NCBI RefSeq assembly: GCF_000226095.1
Contig: NC_016476.1
Location: 1,798,001-1,862,000 of the forward strand
Direction: 5' to 3'
Source: Thermothelomyces thermophilus ATCC 42464
Lineage: Eukaryota > Ascomycota > Sordariomycetes > Sordariales > Chaetomiaceae
Length of the DNA: 64,000 bases
The translations under genes were made by a program, and so were the position numbers. The notes beneath the pieces are model-generated. The model saw only the letters and a program-made list of their open reading frames with translations. It was not told the origin of the DNA and ran no database searches. Below are positions 12,301-25,300 of the stretch, in pieces. The stretch's first letter is position 1. The number at the start of each line of letters is the position of its first letter.

Positions 12301-13738
12301 ACACCCGTAGAAGATGATCTACTTAACTTATTTCTAGAATGTTACGTAATCCTTCGAGAAGAAAGGATCAACGAGACATAGTATCAAGCAGTACCTAGAC
12401 TAGTGGTACCTGACGGAGTAGAAGAAAAAGATGGGAAACTCTGGTACCGAGGCAAAGCGTATATCTATAATAAAGATTAATAGCTGTGAATGATTCGAGA
12501 GCTCTATAAATCGAAACTCGGAGGATATAAAGGAGTTACGAAAACTGTTATATAAGTCAAGAAACATTACGACTTTCTATAGTTAACGGTACGAGTTAAG
12601 GAAGTCGTACGAAACTACGACATCTATAACCGAAGCAAAATGGCATGATACAAGCCGTATAGGTTACTTTAGCCACTGCCAATACCTGATAAACTATGGA
12701 GCTTGGTTACGATAGACTTTGTCATAAAGCTGCTAAAATTTAAAGATATAGCCATAGGAGTGATCTACGATAGCATCCTTACTATAGTGGATTGCCTAAC
12801 TAAATGGGTATACTTCTTCCCCTATAAGAAATCCTAGACAGCTAAATAGCTAGTAGACATGATCTATCGGCAAGTTATATCAGTGTATACTTGGCCGCAA
12901 GAATGGATTACTAACAGAGATACCAAATTCGTATCGAAGTTCTGGTAAGCGTTAATGCAACAATTAGGCATTAATAGCAAGCTGTTAACGGCATATTACT
13001 TGTAGACCGATAGACAAACGGAGTGACTAAACCAAGTCGTTAAATAGTATCTCCGTTCTTACGTTAACTATTAGCAAAACGACTAGGTTATATTATTACT
13101 AATAGCATAACTCGCTTATAATATGATACCAACAGAAACGACTAAGGTTATACTATTCTTTACAAACTATAGATATAAAGTAGACCTTAGATAAGGACTA
13201 GAGATTATAGTGCCGAGAGTAGTAGTTAAAGTAGAACAAATGTATATATTATATGAAAAGCTTAAGAAGGAACTCGAGTTTGTCAAAACGAGGATAAAGA
13301 ACTACTACGACAAACATAGGCTCAGGGGACCTTGCCTAGAGAGGGGAGACAAAGTTCACCTGATCTTATAATACCTATAAACCAAACGACTAAGCAAGAA
13401 GCTAGACTTTAAAAAATTAGGACTATTCGTTATCAAAGAGCGAATCTCGACATCTAACTATCGACTATCGTTACCGTCATCTATACGACTACGGATAGAT
13501 ATATTTCATATTTCACTCTTGGAACCAGCGCCGAAGGACGCCAAGATTGCTATAAACATCGAAGCAGAGGACAAAGAGGAAGAATAGGATATCGAAGAAA
13601 TTCTAGATTTATATATCATCAATAGAGAACTATAATATCTAGTTAAATAGCTTGATTTTAGACTAGAAGACAACTTATAGGAACCTGTCAAGAACCTAAA
13701 TTGCCCTAAGAAACTTTAGCAGTTCTACTAGAGGAACC

Positions 13739-14374
13739 CTAATCAACCGAAAGCGACGAACTAGAGACTAACCCGAAATCGGCTAGCAAGGACGGATCTA
13801 AAGGAACTTTAGGATACATGGTATCCTAAAGCTGTCCGAAATCGGCGGACAGGCAAGATAGGGTCGAAGAGGACGTAGTAACCCTAGAAGCCTCTGCTAC
13901 CGCCGCCGCTATAGCCTCCTCACGCTCTACTCGCTCTAACTCCTCTATACTATTAATACCCCGAGCAATAGCCCTTATCATCTTCTCAAACCATATACGT
14001 TTTTGTTTCCGAAGACAAAGGACTTGCTCCTTAGCAGCTATAAGTTTATCCTTAAGTTTCTAATGCTAAGCTATAATAGACTGAAGCTAAGCAGGGGAGA
14101 CGCCAAGAACGTTATAATTCGAGTGTTTGTTACAGACGTACTCTACGTATCAAGAAGAATCGGCTTTCGAGACCTTATATAAACTAAGGCCTTTAGACTT
14201 ATATGGCAAGTAAGGATATATTGTTAAAAGGCTATCTAAAGAAAGAATCGCTATAAGAAGGTAATTAGCACGAAGAGTCGATATAGTAGGTTTAGATTTT
14301 AACTTCTTTCTTATACGATTAGCTATCTTGATAACATCGTGAGAAGGCAAAGGAGGGAAGAAACTAGGAAACAT
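13739..14374 (-). pseudogene. Antisense gene of element A: Cys-pair plus coiled-coil protein
   Basis: Minus-strand frame from ATG 14372-14374 to TAG 13739-13741, at the same place as in element B. It holds a basic segment (NRIRKKLKSK), then a Cys-pair region with most Cys now Tyr. A long charged coiled coil follows (KEQVLCLRKQKRIWFEKM and beyond), and then a Ser- and Asp-rich tail. No intron is needed to keep the frame, unlike in B, C and F. It is broken by RIP stops, including one TGA from CGA near 14148. A longer upstream reading from 14578 crosses into the LTR and is probably not real. Confidence 0.65.
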
Positions 14375-14458
14375 AATTACGTACAGATAGGGGATGTTAG
14401 CGCTATTTAAAACAGACCGGAGTCTTTCGAGGACGAAAGACCTAAAGGAGGGGCATTG

Positions 14459-14857
14459 TATCACGATTTGGCTATATAAGGCAACCCGGCAAGGCACATA
14501 GAACCAATTAGGAACCACAAGACCTAAGGACCAATCAGGAAGTGATCGCAGTGATCGCACTTCGATCAAGACGAGCACTTAGGTAACGATCGCAGGATTA
14601 TAGCAGCGATCGTACGATCAAGACTTAAGGGGGAAGGACAAGGAAATTATATATAGTCACTCGTTCTGGCGAACTCTAGGAGTTCACCAGTGATAGCAAT
14701 CACAACTCACAGTACCCTAACATTGTGAGGAGATAACTGAAGTGTTGTTGTGAACCCTTTGGCTTCACCGAATCCCTTAGACGACCTGCTTACTGGCTCC
14801 GCTTAATCTACCTTCGTCTAAACCCTTTTAGAAGAAGTCTGAGTTGGGTTCGTTATA
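14459..14857 (+). repeat. 3' LTR of element A
   Basis: 399 bp starting TATCACG (TG changed to TA) and ending GTTATA. U3 differs from that of B and F and contains two direct GTGATCGCA repeats at 14542 and 14551. R/U5 matches the other elements. Confidence 0.93.
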
Positions 14858-14959
14858 ACTAACCATTTCCCTAGTAAATAGCTTACTATTATAAAGACCT
14901 TAGGAAATTACTATCGTCGTCTATATAGGAAGACGATATTTCTATACTAGGCTAAGGGT

Positions 14960-15050
14960 AATTATATTATACTTAGATCTAGTATTAATTAGAGTAAGTA
15001 CCTTCTTACCCCTTGGATCCTCAAAGTTATAATAGAGCGTTAGTAGCATA
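14960..15050 (-). pseudogene. Retroviral-type aspartyl protease remnant of element G
   Basis: Minus-strand reading VLTLINTRSKYNIITLSLV, where LINTRS sits in the position of the LIDTGS active-site loop of retropepsins. Asp to Asn and Gly to Arg are both G-to-A type changes expected from RIP. The frame ends 0.1 kb later at the insertion of element A. Confidence 0.55.
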
Positions 15051-15221
15051 TATATCTATATAAGTATACCTATCTAGATTTCTTAATTAGTAGAGAGTAT
15101 ATAGATTAGAGCCTAGAAAGATATTTCGATTTCTTCTAAATCTAGCTAGTCTTACTATCTAGTAAGGTAGTTACTCTAGAAACTATCCGTTACGACGGCC
15201 TACTAGCCATTACTAGTAACC

Positions 15222-15642
15222 TGTAACGAACCTAACTTAGACTTTTTCTAAAAGGGTTTAGACGAAGGTAGATTAAGCGGGACAAGCAGGCAGGTCGTCT
15301 AAGGGATTCGGTGAAGCCAAAGGGTTTATAACAACACTAGAGTTATCTCTTATAGTAATTAATAACGATGCTTAGTATAAGTACTATGATTGTAGGTTAC
15401 TATTACTAGTAAACTCTTAGAGTCTACCTAACGAGTGACTATCTATATATATATATAATCCTAGTGATTACTCCTAATTACGGTAATCGTAAGTGATCGT
15501 ATGGTAGTGATTACCCTAATTACTAGTAAGCGTAGTAATTACTATGCTTCCTATATTATAATTAGTCCTTTTGTTCCTTCGGCTTAATTAGCCTATTTAT
15601 GCTAGTAGTCTAGGCGGTATCTATATATATATTTCTATAATA
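15222..15642 (-). repeat. 3' LTR of element C (left copy)
   Basis: 421 bp, TGTAACGAACC to the RIP-changed end at 15642. A pyrimidine tract (purine on the element strand) follows it. Confidence 0.94.
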
Positions 15643-15765
15643 TAATGCCCTCTCTTTAAGGCTTTTGACCTAAAAGCCCTCTTTTAGGCCGTTTTAAATA
15701 GCGCTAATATTCCTTATATTCCTTATATATATTTTTCTCCTTAGCCCCTTATTACCCTTTATACC

Positions 15766-16365
15766 ATTAATTATACTATCTAACGTATATAGATCCCTAG
15801 TATCTATTTACTATAAGCGTTTAGCTTAGTTTATTTCTAATTACAGGTTCATAGTGATAGCATATTCCTATTACGCAAAGTACAACCAAGTATATAAAAT
15901 GATTAAAAAATCTCGTCACTATAAGGCTTACATATATTAGGGTTATACTTACGATAGTTCTAGCGTTCTAGTTTCTTCTTATAAGTTCCCGTTTCCTTAT
16001 AAAGGTATGTCTCTAATCGTAACGTAGTAGATCGTATTATACGTAAGTAACGTCGTTTAAAGGCTAAAGAAAAAGAGGCCGAAGCCTTGCTACGAGAATA
16101 TCAATATAAAGCTTCTAAGGCATTAGCCTGTCTGACTTAGGTTCGTAAATAACGAGAGTTCCTAGTAAAGAAAGGGGTAGATATAGTTATATAGGGTTTG
16201 TCGAATCTAGACGAATTAGAGGCAGTAAAATAGCAGGAATCGGGGGCTGTTATATAACTTAACGATAGCATTAACGTTATTAACTAGGGCGCTTTTTTCG
16301 GTTCTATCCTAGGTTTACCTTTAGCTAATCTAGGTTCTGCCGATAGAACTATTCTAATTTTTTAG
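15766..16365 (+). pseudogene. Antisense gene of element C: Cys-pair plus coiled-coil protein, with an intron
   Basis: Plus strand, opposite to element C. A first segment (about 15766-15980) carries the Cys-pair pattern with Cys changed to Tyr (YSYYAKYNQVYKM). Then a 47-bp intron, 15981-16027, has a donor ATAAGT (G changed to A) and acceptor GTAG. A second segment in a different frame reads a coiled coil (KEKEAEALLREYQYKASKAL) to TAG 16363-16365. Only removal of 47 bp joins the two frames, which is the best evidence that the intron is real. The start is approximate because no ATG survives. Confidence 0.68.
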
Positions 16366-19300
16366 AGCAATTTAAGTTCTTAACTAGTTCCTATAAGTTA
16401 TCTTCTAGTCCGAAATCAAGCTATTTAATTAGATACTTTAGTTCCCTATTAATAATACGTAAATCTGGAATTTCTTTGATGTCCTATTCTTCCTCTTTGT
16501 CCTTTACTTTAATATATATAGTAACCTTGGCGTTTTTCGGTACTAGTTCGAGAAGCGAAATATAAAAAACATCTGTCTATAGTTATATAGATAATAGTAA
16601 CGATAGTTAGTAGTTAGATGTCAAAATTCGTTCTTTGATAATGAAGGGTCTGACCTTCTTAAAGTCTAGCTTTGTGCTTAGTCATTTAGTTTATAAGTTT
16701 CGTGCGATTAGGTAGACTTTGTCTCCCCTCTCTAGGCAAGGTCCCTCGAGCCTATATTTATTATAGTAGTTCTTTATTCTAGTCTTAACAAACTCGAGTT
16801 CCTTTTTAAGCTTTTTATATAGTATATACATTTGTTCTACTTTGACTACTACTCTTGGCACTATAACCTCTAATCTTTACCTAAGGTCTACTTTATATCT
16901 ATAGTTCGTAAAGAACGGTATAACTTTAGTCGTTTCTATTAGTATTATATTATAAGCAAGTTATACTATTAGTAATAGCATGACCTAGTTGTCTTACTAG
17001 TAGTTAACGTAAGAACGGAGATATTACTTAATAACTTAGTTTAATCGCTCTGTTTATCTATTAGTCTATAGGTAATATGTTGTTAATAGCTTGCTGTTAA
17101 TGCCTAATCGTTATATTAACGCTTGCTAGAACTTTAATATAAACTTAGTATCTCTATCGGTAATCTATTCTTACGGCTAAGTATATACTAATGTAACTTG
17201 CTAATAAATTACATTTACTAGCTATTTAACTATCTAGGACTCCTTATAGGAAAAGAAGTATACCTATTTAGTTAGGTGATTTACTATAGTGAGAATACTA
17301 TTATAGATTACTCTTATAGCTATGTTCTTAGATTCTAGTAGCTTTGTAATAAAGTCTATTATAACTAAACTCTATAGTTTGTCAGCTATTAGTAGTGGCT
17401 AAAGTAGTCTATATGGCTTATATCGTGCCGTTTTACCTCGATTACAGATATTATAGTTCTATATAACTTCCTTAACTCGTACCATTAACTATAGAAAGTC
17501 ATAGTGTTTTCTAACTTATACGATAGTCTTCGTAACTCCTTTATATCCTCTAAGTTTCGACTTATAGAGTTCTCGAATCATTTGTAGCTATTAGTCCCTA
17601 TCGTAGATATATACTTTGCCTTGGTACTAGAGTTTCCTATCTCTTTCTTCTACTCTGTTAGGTACTACTAGTCTAGGTGCTACTTGATACTATGTCTCGT
17701 TAATCCTTCCTTCTTAAAAGATTATATAACATTCTAGGAACAAGTCAAGTAGATCATCTTCTACGGGTATCTACGTTTCGTAATATAGCGTTCCGTCCAT
17801 TTGTTCCTTAAATAACAGTAGTGTTATTTCCGTTTGTCCTTCCGTATAATCCGTTCGTTAGCTTAAGATATCTGCTTATACGTTCTCTTTGCCCTTCTTG
17901 TAGCAGATCTCAAAGTTAAATTCCGCGAGGAATTCTACCTATCGTATTTATCGTCTGTTAAGCTCCTTTGTCATTGTAAAGTATTGTAAATTCTTGTAAT
18001 CTATATACACTTATACTAGTTTAATCGTATTACTAAGGTATAGTTACCATTCCTTGAAAGCTTCGACAATCGTAAGTAGTTCCTTGTTATAGATTAGATA
18101 ATTAAGACATAGTCTATCAAGCTTCTTTGAAAAGAAGGCTATAGGATATAGCTTTCTTTATTTGTCTTGTTATCCTAATTATCCTCTGATGGTGTAGTCT
18201 AAAGCGTCTGTTTCTACCTCGAATGGCTTCTTAGGGTCTAGCAGTACTAGTACTAGATCTTTGGTAATAGCGTCGTAGATCTATATAAATACTTACTTAT
18301 GCTGTTCTTTCTATTAGAATTTAGCGTTCTTCCTAGTAAGTTTATACAAAGGTTATATAATCGCTCCGAAATTTCTAATGAACATCTAATAGAAGTTTAT
18401 AAATCTGATAAAGCTTCGTACTTCCGTAACTAACATCGGTCGTAGCTAATTCTTGATGGCTTTAACCTTTAAAGGTTCTATCCGAATTTATTCTAGGGAT
18501 ATCTTATATCCCAAAAATACTGTCTTCCTAATGTAGAATTTGCTCTTTTCCTTGTTAACTAATAGTTTATATACATATAGCATGTCTAGCACTACTTTTA
18601 CATGCTTCCGGTATTTGTCTATTATCTTAGAGAAGATAAGTATGTTGTCGAGATAACATACTGTAAATTTATCGGGGCATAAACAAGATTAGGTAGCCTA
18701 CTAGCGATGTTAATAGGTAGATATATCTTCTTTAAAGGTTCTCCTCTAAATATCGCTTAAGTTCTTCGTTCTATATCTAGCTCGTATAGTAAATCTTAAA
18801 GAACTTTAGTTATACTCCTTCCTTAAGCTTGATCTCGTAATCCTATAGGCTATATTCTAGTAATCCTTCTAGATACTTCAGTTCGAATGCTAGGTATCCT
18901 TCGTATTCTTTCGGTACTTTCCTAGTCTTGTCTCGTCTCTTAGTTTTCTAATAGTATACAAACTTGGTTCTATCTATAGCGATGCTAGCAATTTCTCCTG
19001 TCTTAACCTACTACTCTAATTATAGTGCTCTGTATTTGTGAACGGAGAGAACAGCTATCGGTGGTTTAGCTCGTTCTTCCTATTGCGATATTGATGTCGT
19101 TATACTGCCTCTTCTAGAGTCTGTAGTAGTCTATCTGCTACTATCTGTCTCTTATAGTGGATCTATAGGATATGCCTTCCCCTAAGCATCGTCTGCTTGC
19201 GATCCTTATATACTCCTTATCTTGCTAGTTAAATATAACTCTATTTAAGGTCGTAGGTAGCTACTATTCTTCTAGCTAATGTCTAGGTTGTAATCTTTAT

Positions 19301-21967
19301 ACTATAGTAATTCTAATATTATATCTTTGTCGTTACCTATATCCATAATACTAAATATAACTACTATAGTCTTCCTTGCTATAGTAATGTCGATTAGTTT
19401 AGTCTCCTTATATACCTATTATATTAGAAATGGCCCTTTAACTATACTATACTTCCGCTTTATTCTCTAGGGTATTTATAGCTAATTTATAAGTATCGGT
19501 AAAATCAGGTTTATCTCTACTCTACTATCTACTAGTACAAGCATTTCGTGCTATTTTCATTATACTATTATCTATAGTCGCTTGTCTTATTGCTATCGTC
19601 TAAAGATTACAGCGATTTCTTATATTTCTGCTAGGAGGTCTTAATATAGTGGTCTCTTATGCTAGTTCCTCCTATACTACACTACCACTCGCTGCTATAT
19701 AGGCGTTAATGGTTTCTAGGCCCCTCGAAAGGCCTTGACCCGTTTCCTAGGTCGGTGCTAACCTTTTCGGTTATTCGGCTAATAGCAGCTTCGTCAATCG
19801 TACTTATTTCTATAAGCCATCGAGTGCTTACGGCTTCTTACTATTAAGTCTATTCTACTTTTTATCATATATACCATAGCTTTATCTAGAGCTCCTGAAT
19901 TTACGATTTCTTTTCGTCTATATAATAGAGGTAATCGTTGCTCTAGCACGAGTCTTATATATCTTGTCCTATTCCGTAGTGCCTAGGCTAGGCTCGTCTT
20001 AGAACTATTATAATGCCTTCTAGATCGCAGGCTTCGATCTTTTAAAGTAATTCGGCTGCTCTATTTCCTATATTATAGACCTATTCTATAGGACGTAAGC
20101 TTCTGTCCTTATTTCCTTGTCAGGTTAGCTAGTAATTATTTTCGAATTTATCGTAGAAGTGGTATTAGCATCTATATACTATATACTGGAACTAGGGCAT
20201 CTACGTATATACCTCGTATTAAGGATATAGTTACGTAACGTTACCTAGGAGGTATTAGAATTCTTTCTTAAATCCTTCCTACTATATATAGATTATAAGT
20301 ACTCTAATGCTAAAGTAGGAGTATTTCTTCTAGTAGCTTCCCTATATATACTTATCTTTTCTATAGTTCGCGCGTATAAACTGGTATTCTAGGTTCTATA
20401 CATTGTTACTAAGTTACTAGTCGTCAAGGTACTTAGTGTAGCTATTAGGCCTATTATATATTATAGGCTATCCTCCTTTAATAGTTTTTACGATATATTA
20501 GAGTTCCCTCGTCTCGTCTCTTATCTTATCGCTTTACTAGATAAGTTAAATTAAGCGTCTATCCTGTTTGCGTAGTTCCGTATTAAGCTAGAAAACTTCA
20601 TTACGGTACTATTCGATTTATTCCTAAAGGAATAGAATATTAGGTCCAGGTCTTTCGATTCCTTAGGTATCGGTTATCTATAATCTATCCTACCTCTATA
20701 TAACCGTGAAACCCTATTACCTCAAGGCTAGGAGAATTAAAATTAGCGGTATATACTCTCCTACCATGTCCTATTTAGCAAGGCCTGTCTCTAGGTCTAT
20801 AGTAACTAGTTCAGAGTATGGTGCTTGTTTGTCTTTACTATTGCTATCGTGTTCGAGACTATTTATATTACTACCCCTGTCTTTGTAGCCTATAGCCGTT
20901 ACTTTGATAACGTCCTTAATAGTTTTATCAATAGCTGTAATTTTCTTTCTAGGGACTATCTTCTACTCTTTCTTCGGGCTTCGACATTCTTGCTTATAAT
21001 GCCCTTTCTTTCTATAGTTATAGTAGGTAATATTAGACTTGTCTTTGGTTATCTTCTTCTAGTCCTGCTTCTACGCTATATCTATATCTATAGCTCTAGG
21101 GTATATCCTATATAAGGTACTAACGTATGCTCGCTTTTTTTTGTTATTAGCCTTAACTATAGTTCTATTTATTTGACCTTGTTCCTATTACTCTTATATA
21201 TAGAGTCGATTATTAATTCTAATAGCCTATATAATATATTTATCTAGGGTCTTAGGCTAATTATACTTATATAGCTTATCTTCAACCTTTTCCTTTAAGC
21301 CATTATAAAATAATTATATTAATGCCTTATTATTAAGCTAAGACTTAAGTATATCCTATCTAAACTATATAGCGTAGGAGGCTACTAACTTAGTCTATCG
21401 GAGATTAGCAAGTCTTTCTTATATATAAATCTTCTTATCTTTATCACTAAAAACCTTTTAAAGCTCTTCTTCGAAACGGTTATAGGATCGAAAGACTGCC
21501 TATATAAACGTATCTTAGTCGTCTTCGTCTTCCTTAGTAAAGTAGTCATTCTATATAGGCTTAAACTATCTAAGTGCCTTACCTTTTAGTCTTATAGCTA
21601 TATAGAAAACTTTAGCTTTATCGTCTAGAAACTTGTTATCATTAAGCCGGAAGTAAGATCAGAGGTTTATTAGGAATCCTACGAGGTCCTCCTTAGTTCC
21701 TCTATATTTGCTAGGTCGTTCGATCTTGATACGGCTTACTTTAGTGCCCTTAAGTGCCTTGATTTTGGCGTAGGCCTTGTTAACCAATTTCTATAAGTGC
21801 TTTTCGCCGTTCTTAAGTTCCTTGATTCGAGCTTAAGCAGCCCTATCTCTCTAGTCTAACTCCTAGATTCGCTAATAGAGTTAACTAAGCTAGGTAAGTA
21901 GCTATTTAGCTATAACGTTAGTAGCTATATCGATATTAAGGTCGAAGTTACCTCCGTTCTAAACTAT
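16366..21967 (-). pseudogene. Gag-Pol of element C (minus), RT core deleted
   Basis: The start codon equivalent at about 21967 is ATA. The Gag zinc-knuckle region is near 21020-21050. The gag/pol hairpin at 19719-19735 is partly degraded (AGGCCT in place of GGGCCC). RT loses the segment between the RLPN-type motif and the YLDD region (junction near 18673). RNase H, integrase and chromodomain follow. Stops are TAG/TAA. The left limit is approximate. Confidence 0.8.
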
Positions 21968-21994
21968 AATAGAACAAAGGGAGTAATAGCAACG

Positions 21995-22415
21995 TATGAC
22001 GAACCTAACTTAGACTTCTTCTAAAAGGGTTTAGACGAAGGTAGATTAAGCGGGACAACTAGGCAGGTCGTCTAAGGGATTTGGTAAAGCCAAAGGGTTT
22101 ATAATAATACTAGAGTTGTCTCTTATAGTAATTAATAACGATACTTGGTATAAGTACTATAATTATAGGTTACTATTACTAGTGAACTTTTAGAGTCTAC
22201 CTAACGAGTGACTATCTATATATATATATAATCCTAGTGATCACTCCTAATTATAGTGATCGTTAGTGATCGTATAGTGGTGATCACCCTAATCGCTAGT
22301 GAGCGTAGTGATTACTATGCTTCCTATGTTGTAATTGGTCCTTTCGTTCCTTCGGCTTGATTGGCCCGTTTGTGCTGGTGGTCTAGGCAGTATCTGTATA
22401 TATATTTCCGTAACA
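21995..22415 (-). repeat. 5' LTR of element C (right copy)
   Basis: 421 bp from TATGACGAACC to CCGTAACA. Its U3 is related to that of B but diverged; GTGATC/GATCAC hexamers recur between about 22230 and 22310. Confidence 0.94.
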
Positions 22416-22420
22416 TAACC

Positions 22421-25300
22421 CCTAGAAACGCTAGAACCGTAATCGTAGACTCTTCTCCCTTAATGCTACTCTATCTACCTAGATAGCTAAGGTATATCTT
22501 AACCTCTTATAGCATTCTCCCTTTTACTTGTAAAGCCGGCTTATTAGGGAAGAGAATAGCCAAGCCCTTATACTTGATCACCTCCTAAGGACTTTTATAA
22601 TCCTACTTAAGGAATATAATTAGCGCGTTCTTAAACGCTAGGGAGATTCCTAAGACCTTATCGATAGTAAGTATCTTTACTTAAAGAGCCTTACTAACTA
22701 GAGAGAGTATATTATAGGCTATATTCTCCTTAGTCGATTTCCCTAATTCCCTAAAGCAAACGGTTTGTTTCCATCTAGCTAAGGGGAGAGCTCCCTTACT
22801 AGCTAGATCGGTAGCCCTCTTAGTAATAGCTATAACCCTTTAACTTATAGCTAAAGGGTTAGTTCCTCTTACTTTTATATTCCTTTTTAGCAATCGAATA
22901 GTCTTTACTTTATTAGTCCTTTCTTACTAAATAAGGTCCTATATTAGCTTATCCTCTATTTCTATAAAATAGCATTTTATAAGGGTAGTACTCTATGCTA
23001 TAGTCACCATATTACTATCCTTATTAGAAACATCTTCATTATCAACCTCTAACCTAATAGCATTAAAAGCTTATATCGCTGTCTGGTCAGACCGTGACAC
23101 GTCTGTTAGTAAGCCTTTATAGTCGGTAGCAAAAACGGGGTCGTCTGTCTGAGACGCTGTCTATTTTACCTATTAGATAAGAGTATATCTACCTTGCTTA
23201 TAGTCTATCTAGAAATTAATCTTCCTAGCCTTAGTATAGTTATAGATCAACTCTAGGAAAACTCTTTTAATATTAGTAAGGCAATTAAGGGAGATTATAA
23301 CCACTTCTAGTAGGTATAAACCTTTAATATACTAAAGGAAGGCCTTATTAGTAATAAGGTTTAAGTCTAGATAGTACTCCTAACTATACTTCTTTTAGTA
23401 GTTCTTTATAAACTATTAATATAGTTCCTAACTGGGAAGATCTGGCTAAAGAGAGATATAAGTATAAATAATATATTATTAGATTCCTTAATTAGCTATA
23501 ATAGCTATATCCTTACTAAGGATCTTAACTTACTAGCTTTCTAGAAGACTAAGATCTCTCTTACCTAAGATCTACTTAAAACCAAGCTAATTGATAAGAC
23601 CATTATAGATATCCTCTACTAGGACTAGACACCTACAGGTAAAGTATATCTAGTTACTATAGTAGTAATAGCTATAAGGTATAGCTAAGGTCGAACTTAG
23701 CTAGAACCTACCACTCTTCTTCTTTTACTAAGACTCTTAAGTAGCTAATAGGTAGGTCCGGATTTCCTTAATCTTATCGTCGCTTAGGTTGCCTATCTAG
23801 TTATAGGAACGCCTACCTCTATCTAAGGATTTGTGGCTAACTTTGCCCTTATTAATCCGAAGCTCGTATAAGGTATCCGTAAGCCTATCGACGATCTTAT
23901 CGAAGGTAGTATCTCTCTAGGCAGATAAACCTAAAGGACTCTCCCATACCTAGGGAGCTAAAGGACTCTTCTTAATAGTCTAGCTTACCTATAGTTTAAC
24001 TTTTCCTCCTTTTAGATCTAACTTATAGTATACTAACCTAGTATTGACTCCCTTATATAGACACTCCTATATAAAGTTATAAAAGTCCTTCTACTCCATA
24101 TTATCAACCTATAAGTCACCTTTCTTATAGACCCGAAGACTAGTCTAGAGAGTAGGGGGAAACCTATCTTATACTTTCTAGATAGCTAATAACTAATAGA
24201 CCGCTTTCTTCTTCTTCGGCACTTAGGTAAGCAGGACGTTAACGTACTCTAGGTAGTTATAGATAGACTTAGCCAAATCCGTATACTAGGAATCTAGAAG
24301 ACGCTCTAGCTCTTAAGTAAAGGTCTCCTAGCGAGAGTCGTTCTACTTCTAGCGTTCCTTAATAGTAGCTTCGAAAGTAGCCTAGTCCTTCTTCTTTAAC
24401 TCTAGCTACTAGTCTAGGATTTCCTAAAGGTCATCCGTATACTACTACTCAAAGTAAGAGATCTTGTCACTATTATCTCTACTAAAGATCTTATAAGCCT
24501 TTTCGAAACGCTCGAGGTATTTAGTAGCATTATAACTAGAGAAGAGACTAGATAATCCCTTATCTATTAGTAAAGGGAACATAACCCGAATAACTTTAGC
24601 AAGTCTGTCTACTATAATATCTACTTAAGTACGATACTTGACTTCTAAGTCTAAAGTAAAATTTCTAAACTCTAGCGATTAAGGCGATTCTAATAACGTC
24701 CTTCCTAACGAGGTTTCGGTATACCTAGATATAAGAGGCGTTAAAAGTAATAATTCCGATTAAGGTATTTACTAAACTAATAAGAAGAGTAGTACCTAAG
24801 GTTACTATCCTTAATTATACCTTCCTATTTAGGTAACTTCCTTAAAGATAACTCTTCTATCTAAGTAGTTAATCTAGGAAGCCTTCCTCCTTTCTTTTAA
24901 ATCTTCCTATAACTAGTAAGATCAAATGTAAACTTGGTCTACCACTTTTATTCCTTTAGAGTATACCTAGTAAAGCTATTCCTAAACCTTCTAATAAGGG
25001 ATACCCTATAATAATAGCACTCTAACCCCTAAAGTTAGAACTCCTAAAATAATAAGACAAATCTATACCAGACTACTGAAGAGTAATGATATATAAATAG
25101 ATATACTCTTACTAGTAAGCGCTAATACTAAGGTAACTAGGGCTAGGATAGTTATAAAGCTTTCCTCTAGTACCTATATAACTCCAAAATCTTATTTCCG
25201 AATCCTAAATAGTTCTAGCGTTACTAATCTACATTTTAGAGTTTCTATCCCTCTAGATAGATATTAAACTCCCTTAAACTTATCATTCCGCGATTCCCGC
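22421..25300 (-). pseudogene. Gag-like long frame of element G
   Basis: Reading the minus strand, one frame stays open except for TAG/TAA over most of this interval. The better stretches include EVKYRTQVDIIVDRLAKVIR and a Lys/Asp-rich segment (KSLDRGRRSYNQIGNLSDDK). I do not recognise a domain. Position upstream of a retropepsin remnant suggests Gag. Limits are approximate. Confidence 0.45.

Larger units (their letters stand above)
269..13763 (+). pseudogene. Gag-Pol of element A (split by element B, many RIP stops)
   Basis: Gag runs from ATG 269 to 1848 and resumes at 9377 behind the inserted element. It continues to a TAA after the GC hairpin at 10034-10050. Protease, RT, RNase H, integrase and chromodomain follow in the -1 frame. 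RT keeps YLDD at 11416-11427. One stretch of 89 codons (11488-11757), covering RT just past YLDD, remains open. With B removed there is no net frame change between the Gag start and the hairpin, so base substitutions rather than indels killed the gene. The end near 13763 is approximate because the natural stop cannot be separated from RIP stops. Confidence 0.85.
1..14857 (+). mobile_element. Element A: Ty3/gypsy chromodomain LTR retrotransposon, RIP-mutated, interrupted by element B
   Basis: Plus-strand chromodomain element whose first ~158 bp lie left of the window. The 5' LTR remainder is 1-241 and the 3' LTR is 14459-14857 (399 bp). Position 1 aligns with 14617 of the 3' LTR. Gag starts at ATG 269; its zinc-knuckle region lies near 1210-1250. 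Element B interrupts it at 1849-9376. Removing B plus one CTAGA copy restores one element of about 7.3 kb in the window. The RT box YLDD is at 11416-11427, followed by RNase H, integrase and a chromodomain near 13580-13740. A purine-rich tract (AAAGGAGGGG) precedes the 3' LTR. Nearly every frame break is a TAG or TAA where Gln or Trp is expected, as RIP produces. The sequence after the 3' LTR (ACTAA) is one copy of the target duplication; the other is outside the window. Confidence 0.93.
15222..22415 (-). mobile_element. Element C: Ty3/gypsy chromodomain LTR retrotransposon (minus), RT partly deleted, TSD TAACC
   Basis: 7194-bp element with 421-bp LTRs at 15222-15642 and 21995-22415 and target copies TAACC at 15217-15221 and 22416-22420. 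It reads on the minus strand: Gag from about 21967, protease, RT, RNase H, integrase, and a chromodomain near 16400-16530. Compared with element B it lacks about 300 bp in RT, at a junction near 18673. The RT box is mutated to YLDN near 18640-18651. The plus-strand antisense gene is at about 15766-16365. It is RIP-mutated throughout. Confidence 0.93.

Noticed and set aside
23075-23105. CTGTCTGGTCAGACCGTGACA looked like a transposon end inside G
   Set aside because: The Gag-like frame of G reads through it without a break, and no matching second end or target duplication was found.
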